DNA from: Amaurobius ferox
Lineage: Eukaryota; Arthropoda; Arachnida; Araneae; Amaurobiidae
Length of the DNA: 64,000 bases
Assembly (NCBI GenBank): GCA_951213105.1
Contig: OX578137.1
Span: forward strand, 58,342,236 to 58,406,235
Direction: 5' to 3'
Numbering within the stretch: position 1 is the first letter of the stretch; every line of letters begins with the position of its first letter. The position numbers were made by a program, and so were the translations under genes. The notes under the pieces were generated by a model. It was given only the letters and a program-made list of their open reading frames with translations. It had not been told where the DNA came from and did no database searches. This document shows, one piece after another, positions 55,172-64,000 of this stretch.

Positions 55172-56326
55172 ACAAGGTAAAGGTTTTGCAATAGTTCTCT
55201 CGGATTGCAATCTTTCATGCCCTATCTTGTAAAGGACCATGAATAATGATAAAACGCCACGGCTTTCATTTGCTAAGTGATAGGGGGCGACACAATAACA
55301 ATCTGAAGTTGTCATGCAAACGTGCTCTACTGACGTGTATTATTTACATTTTAGTGTGAAAATATTATCCTTTTCAGTTATCATTATTATTTAATAATAC
55401 CTGAAAAAACAACAAAATATGCACAGCCGTTAGACTGTTACTTCTTCAATCCTTATAAGGCATTTGTAAAACGTATCGAAGACTACATAAAAATTCGAGC
55501 TGCATGCATTGAAGGGATCCATATTGAAGACATCGATGAATTTTGAACCAACATCGATGAAGAGGCCAACAGAAAGTTTAAATGACAGATTATTTATTTT
55601 AAAAATGCATTCATTTGAGTACAATTAACTTGGCCCTGATATATTTCAAGATATGGTAATATATTCTTGGAAAAAAGCTGGATATTCTGTTGAAAAACAC
55701 ATTTCAAAATTTAACAAGGTAATGGCAACTGTATTTAATATTGGTTCAGCAACTTGTTTCATTGTAATGCAATGATTATGCATTTGCTAAATGTGCACAT
55801 TGTAACGTTTTCATTTGTATTGATCATACATTCAATCATTCCCATTCATAATTTCAAACTTACAAAGAATTTAAATCATTCATTATTTTACAAATTTCAT
55901 TTGCTTTGACTTTCATTGTAATACAGTCAATAGTTTTGTTGATTAGTTCAGTTTTGGTTTCCAAAAATTTCAGCCTTTGTCTTTGTTGTGTTTGGTCAAC
56001 CTTTACGACCATGTCTTGGTAGTTGTTTAGCTAATTAATAAGATATAAATTATATTAGTAATAAATTTATCGTTTACTACTTACCATTATTGTCCATTTT
56101 ATTTCAAAATAATAATAATAATTGAAAAGGATAATATTTTCACACTAAAATGTTAATAAAATACGTCAGTAGAGCACGTTTGCATGACAACTTCAGATTA
56201 TTATTGTGGCGCCCCCTATCACTTAGCAGATGAAAGCCGTGGCGTTTTATCATTATTCATGGTCCTTTACAAGATAGGGCATGAAAGATTGCAATCCGAG
56301 AGAACTATTGCAAAGCCTTCCCTTGT
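55172..56326. mobile_element. Foldback element with ~218-bp inverted arms
   Basis: Arms at 55172-55390 and 56110-56326 are inverted and very similar: ACAAGGxAA(A)GG(C/T)TTTGCAATAGTTCTCTCGG at the outer ends, through CATGCCCTATCTTGTAAAGG, AAAACGCCACGGCTTTCATxTGCTAAGTGATAGGGGGCG, to GTGTGAAAATATTATCCTTTTCA inside. The core (about 720 bp) contains a 64-codon minus-strand frame at 55430-55624 with no known relative. No clear target duplication. Non-autonomous; superfamily unknown. Confidence 0.75.
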
Positions 56327-56995
56327 TAGAGACATCCGATGAGGCTCAACTGGACATTTTCATACCAGAATCCATTTTTAGTAGTTTTTTTAAAAAAATT
56401 TTTTCAAATTTTATATGGAAAATTTTGAAAAATCTGTATCGTGTGGATCCAAATGATTACAGTTATAGCGTGTTACCTTTCACTTTAAATAAGTGTTACA
56501 TTTAAAGAAGTGTTACCTTTTTTGTTAGCCTTGTTAGTTTTACCTTTCACTGAAAAAATCTTTCGACTGTTGACAATGTACCTTCCCTCCCCGAGGGAGG
56601 CTGACGTCACAAACAGAAAAATTGTATCGTGACTATCTATCACAACAATAATTGAAACTATTCAGTCTCGTGATTATTGAGCCATGAATAGACTGTTTTA
56701 TACATTATGATAACAATTTTTGTCCTATGCTGCCATGTTAAAAAAATATAAAATTTCGAAATTTTCGAGTTTTAAAAAATTCTATCTAGTTCCAGATTTT
56801 TTGATAACAAAGCCTAATATAAAGTTTTGTGAAAACCCATTAATATTTATGGCCGCTATCGTGTACGCAGAAATCGACCACAAACATCAGGCAGACATAC
56901 ATCCGGACATCACTCCAAAAATAGTCAAAACGTGTTCAGGAGGTCTTAAAACATTGGCATCAAAATCTCAAATTGGAAAATTTTAGTGAAAACAA
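56327..56995. other. Mixed sequence leading into a hairpin-ended family terminus
   Basis: Up to about 56690 nothing is recognised. From about 56850 the blocks CATACATCCGGACATCACT, AATAGTCAAAACGTGTTCAG and AAATCTCAAATTGGAAAATTTT parallel the sub-terminal part of the hairpin-ended family. Confidence 0.45.
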
Positions 56996-56996
56996 T

Positions 56997-57032
56997 ACTT
57001 TCTCTACATCATATTACATAGCATGGGAAAGT
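56997..57032. mobile_element. Right terminus of the hairpin-ended family
   Basis: ACTTTCTCTACATCATATTA followed by CATAGCATGGGAAAGT: inverted ACTTTC/GAAAGT ends with an imperfect stem, at the same place relative to the sub-terminal blocks as in the other copies. Confidence 0.5.
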
Positions 57033-58210
57033 AAGAATTAGTTAAAAGAGTAAGTAACTTTGTCAAAACAAATCATAGATACATTTGAAACATAACTTCT
57101 TCTTATATTTTGAATGGGAAATGTTGTGTGTGGATGTGTCACGATGGTACAAATTACCTAGAATAAATTTTGAATATTTTTTTATTTTTGAATTCTTTTT
57201 TTTAATTGTATTTAGGAAATTATTCAGTTTCGATAGATTAATACGATGCAGTTTTTTTCGTGGGTTTGAATCGAACCGCAGACAACAAAGTTATCGACGA
57301 TCAAACATCTGCAGTTACCACACAAAGCGGTTGACCCAAGTAGTTAGCGTATATTGGTCTATAGTGTAGATGTCCATTGCAGAAGTCGCAGATGTAAAAT
57401 GCAAATTTTTTGCACTTTTTTGAAAGATATTTTCTACAATATAACTTATAATACATATAATCATAAAAAAATTTACATAATGGGTTTTGTATTGTGTTCG
57501 GCAGTGCAAGTATAGTGGCACTTTTGTGATATAATTTCATTTTTATTCCTTCACATTTCTTTCATGGTTTGCTCAGACACAGATGTATTCCCAATTCACT
57601 TTTACTCGTAATAAATCAACAACACAAATCATGAAGTACGTACCTCGTGAAGCACTAAGTCAATCTACAACATTCGAGAAGTTTCTAGAACATGCCAAAA
57701 GTTTCTAAGGTGAAAATATTTTACCAAACCAGTTGGTCAAGAGCATCTAATTTGTCGCTAAAGTCTCGTGATCATGACATTCAAATTATAACAATGGTTT
57801 CACGTTTGGTATTCTGAACAATAGAATGGAACTTCCGTTTCATACCCGGTACATTTTTTTATGATTTACTCTGTACCGTGCAACCTAATATGCGTCACAT
57901 AAACAATTATGAAAACTTATAAATGGTTAAATTGCAATCGAAAAGTCATAAAAAGATGCAAATGTTTTGTATTTTGATACTGATTATGATATAAGACATA
58001 AGTGAACATAAAAATTTGGAATATGAATGTATGATAAATTCGGATAGACGATAAATGTTTAATTTCAAGTAACTTAAAATAATCGAGATCTTTAAATGCC
58101 TAAACTCATAAACATATCATTATTACATTATCTCAACTTTAATAAATCGCTAACAATTTAGGAAAGGAAATTTTTAATTTCCCTGTGGCACCATTATTGA
58201 CCTTCCTGGG
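57033..58210. other. AT-rich stretch, no gene recognised
   Basis: Frames of 94 codons or fewer without resemblance; one (57085-57369, plus) is Phe/Leu-rich. No borders recognised. Confidence 0.4.
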
Positions 58211-58216
58211 AAATGT

Positions 58217-58355
58217 CAAGATTTCTTGCCATTCATAAATATATCGCGCACTTCCTCCTCAGTGTCAAATTTATCCACCTTTCCTAGCCAGATATTTTCT
58301 TAATTATAAAAAAAATCCCCATCTTTACCATCAAAGAACTTTAAATTTGTTTTTA
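58217..58355 (-). pseudogene. Unidentified decayed coding fragment
   Basis: On the minus strand about 45 codons read KFFDGKDGDFFYN, a TAA, then ENIWLGKVDKFDTEEEVRD and IFMNGKKS before a TGA. The composition (acidic, aromatic, few rare residues) looks more like former protein than random AT-rich DNA. I cannot name a family. It may be part of a lost transposon gene. Confidence 0.25.
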
Positions 58356-58996
58356 AAATATTTTCGTGCCTGAAGGTTTCAGCGAAGTCAGCCAAACTTT
58401 CAGGTATTTGCAGTTTCGTTCGTATTTCGTTCGTAAATTCGTAGTTTTGTTCCTGAAACTACGAATTTTTATTTTAGATTATATAATTACTATAACCTGT
58501 AACATAGATCATTTAAATTAGTGCCTTTTATCTCATACAAATTTCATCAAAACTATGGCTTGAAGGATATTTTGTTTTATTAACTTTTATGTCTTCATTT
58601 AAATTAGTAAAAGCACAAAAAACATAGTTTTTTAATGTAATCCCTTTTTTATTTGTATGTAACATAAATGCTAGAAAAATACATTACTAAAATGTATGTA
58701 TGGAATTTTAATGTATGAAACACACACACACACACACACATATATAAATATATATATATATTATTTGGGTACTTTTATAGGGTTAACTACTATCGTGATA
58801 TATTACAGATTATTTTTCTCTTAATCAATCACTCATATGTAGAACAGGGAACAAGGGGTTTAGTACCTGTTTTATGTATGACGGGTTTTTTCTCATGCAA
58901 ATAATTGTCTAACTCTAATTTTCATTTGATCTTCATCAATTAATAGGGATGAATAGCAAGTATTTGCCTATATCACAAGTAATTAAAATTCTTAAT

Positions 58997-59028
<32 letters not shown>

Positions 59029-59055
59029 GTATATATAGTATATATTTACATAAAG

Positions 59056-59085
<30 letters not shown>
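58356..59085. other. AT-rich spacer with simple repeats
   Basis: (CA)n-(TA)n at 58723-58762 and (TA)n tracts at 58998-59083. No gene seen. The last TA tract borders the MITE. Confidence 0.6.
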
Positions 59086-59088
<3 letters not shown>

Positions 59089-59874
59089 GGTGTCCTAAAA
59101 ACATTGACCTCGGTTTTTATTCCTTGAATATTGATCTTTGACATATATAATAAATTAAAAAGTTGCGAAAAAGAAGGTACAGAATTTTATGAAATAGATA
59201 AAAATTTTCAGAGGATTAAATTTGAAGAAATACAAAATTTAAATTTTTATACGGTCCCCGTACAAAAACATTTCCAATGAGTTAAATATGCCCCATACAC
59301 TAATAAGGTGATGTACAAAATTTCAGTAATTTATCAGAAAAAGTCCCAGAGATGTGTTTAAACAAAGTTGGTGAGGGATTAATCACAAATTAAAATGTAA
59401 ATGCTTACAGCAAGAGAGCAAATGACGCAATGCAGAAATGCGTCATAGGCAAATAATATCGGCATCTTATCTTTACTTGATCTTTGGCATGGATGGAAAA
59501 CATTTTGAACAAGTTTGTAATCTTTGTGTAAAGTTATTATTTCTACACAGTGTAGATACTTTTGTACCAATAAATAGTAAAATTATTATTTATTTATATA
59601 ATCATTGTGTTCGGACTTTTTATGATAAAATGCTGAAATTTTGTACATCACCTTATTAGTGTATGGGTCACATTTTACTCATTCGAAATGTTTTTGGACG
59701 GGGCCGTATAAAAATCTAAATTTTGTATTTCTTAAAATTTAATTCCCTTAAAAATTTTAATCGATTTCATAAAATTCTGTACCTTTTTTTTACGCAAATT
59801 TGTAATTTTTTATATATGTCTCAAATCAATATTTAAGAAATAAAAGCCGAGGTCAATGTTTTTAGGACACCTTG
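59086..59874. mobile_element. Tc1/mariner-like MITE with long inverted arms
   Basis: The left end CAGGGTGTCCTAAAAACATTG and right end CAATGTTTTTAGGACACCTTG are inverted. The arms stay similar for about 250 bp each (AAATTCTGTACCTTxTT, CCATACACTAATAAGGTGATGTACAAAATTTCAG). The insertion lies in a TA tract, consistent with a TA duplication. The centre has no transposase. A 789-bp non-autonomous element. Confidence 0.85.
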
Positions 59875-59888
59875 TATATATATATCAG

Positions 59889-61909
<2,021 letters not shown>

Positions 61910-62503
61910 TGTTATGACGTATGTGTACTCTCAGTAAGCAAGAATGATTCCAAATTTATGGATAACTAACAGTTTTATTGGTATTGCACTAATAAACATA
62001 AATATAAACAGGTTTATATGCAGCGAAAAGCTTGATAACTATCTTAAAAGATCGCTAAACAACTTTCGAATACAATAAAACAGTAATTAAATGCTCATCT
62101 AATTCCCAAAATAGCCGTTACGATTATCAAAATACTGACGTATTTAACAATTCGATTTAGCTCATATCACGTCAATTGCTCTCCAACTGAACAACGACTC
62201 TTTTTATATTTTCTTCGTATAACTCTCTAGAGAGAACTCGTACCTCCAAGATTATTTTATATTTCGAGAAAGTTCTAGTACATTCGAAAAATTGTCTAAA
62301 GAAATTAGCAATAAATCGCCAAATTTGACAACACTGCCCCGAAATTTAAAATATGGCAATGCTACAGTCACGTGTTAGTACTGGTTGCCTGAAAAGGTGT
62401 TATCTCCTTGAATAGGACAAAGGCTTTCAATACAAACAAAAGTCAGCTACGTATTATTTGAATAAAGGCAAAACACAGTGAAAATTTTTACATATTCGTA
62501 ACA
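61910..62503 (-). mobile_element. Solo LTR, copy 2
   Basis: On the minus strand it starts TGTTACGAATATG (62503) and ends GTCATAACA (61910), next to ATAC and ATGC, an imperfect 4-bp duplication. The order of internal blocks matches the LTR at 46696-47261, including GTTCAGTTGGAGAGCAATTGACGTGAT, AATAAAACTGTTAGTTATCC and TTCTTGCTT. Sequence divergence is high, so the two copies are different subfamilies. A TCGCCAAATTTGACAACACTGCC-like block lies at about 62317-62337 (forward). Confidence 0.6.
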
Positions 62504-62749
62504 GTATTCCCTGCAAAATTTTCTAGGCGGTAGACAAATAGCACATTTTGTCCAAAAATTGAAAGGAAAAAATACCAGTGTACACATGCTGGCACACAAA
62601 TCCCCACAGAATCACTTAAGAGCACCAATTTGCGTTCTGTGATGCTGTAAATGTGCACATATATCAATATCTCTGTATGGAATTTTTGAATTTGCCACAG
62701 CTCTTTTATACAAATTTACAAAAATAAAATTTAAAATGTGGCTATTTAT
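62504..62749. other. Spacer, no gene seen
   Basis: No recognised features between the solo LTR and the next element. Confidence 0.4.
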
Positions 62750-62754
62750 TTGTG

Positions 62755-64000
62755 TTTTTGACTCATTATCACGGGAGAACGGCTACATCAAATTCCATAA
62801 AATTTTGTGGGTAGCCTTGGAATACCCACAATTGAAATTTTGTAAACCAGGGGATTTCTAGATCCAGGAGTTGTTTGTATATTAATAAAACAAGAAAGAT
62901 CAATCATGCTTAAAGCATTGATTATGAAACACTTTCCAACTTCAATGCAATTTTATTTAAAAAAGTCGAAAATGCAATACATTCCTCGGTAATATTTTAA
63001 AACTTATCACAATACTACATTGATTTATTATATTTGAAAACTTAAACCTTCATTGAAAAAAATGAACTTCATTCAAATGACGGCATTGAAATATAAATTG
63101 CGTGGTTTAAATATCTCTAAAATGCAATATATTCCACGGTAATATTTTTAAATCTATCATAATACTACGATAATATATTATATTTGAAAACTTCATCGAA
63201 AACATCTGAAATTAATTCAAATGACGTCATAGAAAAAATAACACGCCTGGATCTCTCTATAAAAGCAGGATTTCATTCATAACTTTCTCCATTTCATTCA
63301 TCACAATACTATAATAATTTATTTTATTTAAAAACTTCATCGAAAACAACTGAAATTAATTCAAATGACGTCATAGAAAAAATAACACGCCTGGATCTCT
63401 CTATAAAAGCAGGATATCATTCATAACTTTCTCCATTTCATTCATCACAATACTATAATAATTTATTTTATTTAAAAATTAAGACCATGGAGCTACAATT
63501 CATAAACTTTATGCTTAAAACTTCATCGAAAAAAATCGTCCTTCTGTTTATAAAATCAATTAATATTTCATTCATATCAGCCATGCAGACTCCATGGACT
63601 GAATTATTTTGTGTTAAAGAAATACAGTAATTCTAATGCAACTCATTCTACATATTTTGCTGTTTGCATTTTACATAGGTGAAAAATAGGCTTAGTTATA
63701 GAAATAATCAAATTTGAATGAGAATTTAAACTCAAATATATTGTCGTTGTGTTGTTTTACTATGTAGATGCACAGAATTTAAGCAGAAATAAAGTAGTTT
63801 TAGGATGGATACAACACTCAATATGAATTAAAAAGAACTTTAAAAAATCACGAATTTGAAACAAGATGGATGCCATATATCATTTTGAAGTGGGTCATGT
63901 GATCGTTTCATATCATGGTCACGTGATCGTTTCATATAAGATGTGTAATCATTATTTTAATTTTTATTTAAAAAACTACTGAATATATTTAGCTGGATTT
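62755..64000 (-). repeat. Right copy of the long inverted pair, runs off the window
   Basis: Begins with Helitron-like TCATTATCACGGGAGAACGG followed by AAATTCCATAAAATTTTGTG (62762-62812). From 62880 it is the inverted counterpart of 48690-49765, up to the window end (AAAAACTACTGAATATATTTAGC). It contains tandem ~150-bp units and a very recent 144-bp duplication at 63189-63478. Confidence 0.6.
63189..63478. repeat. Near-identical 144-bp tandem duplication
   Basis: AACTTCATCGAAAACA through ATAATTTATTTTATTTAAAA occurs twice in a row with about 2 differences (for example GGATTTCATT versus GGATATCATT). Each unit carries CTCTCTATAAAAGCAGG, a TATA-box-like sequence. Confidence 0.85.

Overview
The window looks like repeat-dominated nuclear DNA of an arthropod, most probably a spider. 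It is AT-rich (many (TA)n, (CA)n and (GACA)n tracts), has no operons or ribosome-binding sites, and contains no recognisable host gene, tRNA or rRNA. Every coding region I can name belongs to a transposable element. The spider assignment is an inference. It rests mainly on a Naiad-type Penelope-like retroelement with an N-terminal GIY-YIG endonuclease, a group reported to be abundant in spiders, and on the overall mix of element families.

Layout from left to right. 1-2357: AT-rich DNA with no gene seen. 2358-4036: a short non-coding Helitron on the minus strand. 4037-13529: a long Helitron, also minus, sharing both termini and the same ~150-bp tandem repeats, and carrying a Rep/PIF1-helicase reading frame (10159 down to 5705) broken only by one TGA. 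14273-15841: a 5'-truncated LINE with a 12-bp target-site duplication. 16764-21177: a foldback element with hairpin termini and a second partial copy; further termini of the same family lie at 21778, 42330, 54142 and 56997. 26691-34730: a Naiad retroelement with two 878-bp pseudo-LTRs about 98% alike over the part compared, the second split by a 2769-bp hAT transposon with 8-bp duplications. 34746-38180: a third Helitron of another family. About 38200-39053: a second, truncated Penelope-like element. This 12-kb nest (26.7-39.1 kb) is strung on (TA)n tracts.

40.3-41.4 kb is an unexplained GC-richer block. 42.4-44.1 kb is a tandem repeat into which a decayed piggyBac element has inserted. Two solo LTRs of one retrovirus-like retrotransposon family lie at 46696-47261 (plus) and 61910-62503 (minus). 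A >1-kb inverted pair (48.7-49.8 kb and 62.9-64.0 kb) contains palindromic ATCACGTGAT repeats. Between these lie a long-arm foldback (55172-56326), a Tc1/mariner-like MITE (59086-59874), and an inverted repeat enclosing a unique ~480-bp core (59889-60580).

The genes act as element-encoded replication machinery: Rep/helicase for rolling-circle transposition, EN-RT proteins for target-primed retrotransposition, and DDE/RNase H-like transposases for cut-and-paste. Most are lightly broken (one or two stops or frameshifts), so the copies are fairly young. The most interesting single point is the in-frame UGA between the endonuclease and RT parts of the Naiad element: spider Naiads are known to encode selenocysteine, so this UGA may be a codon rather than a defect.
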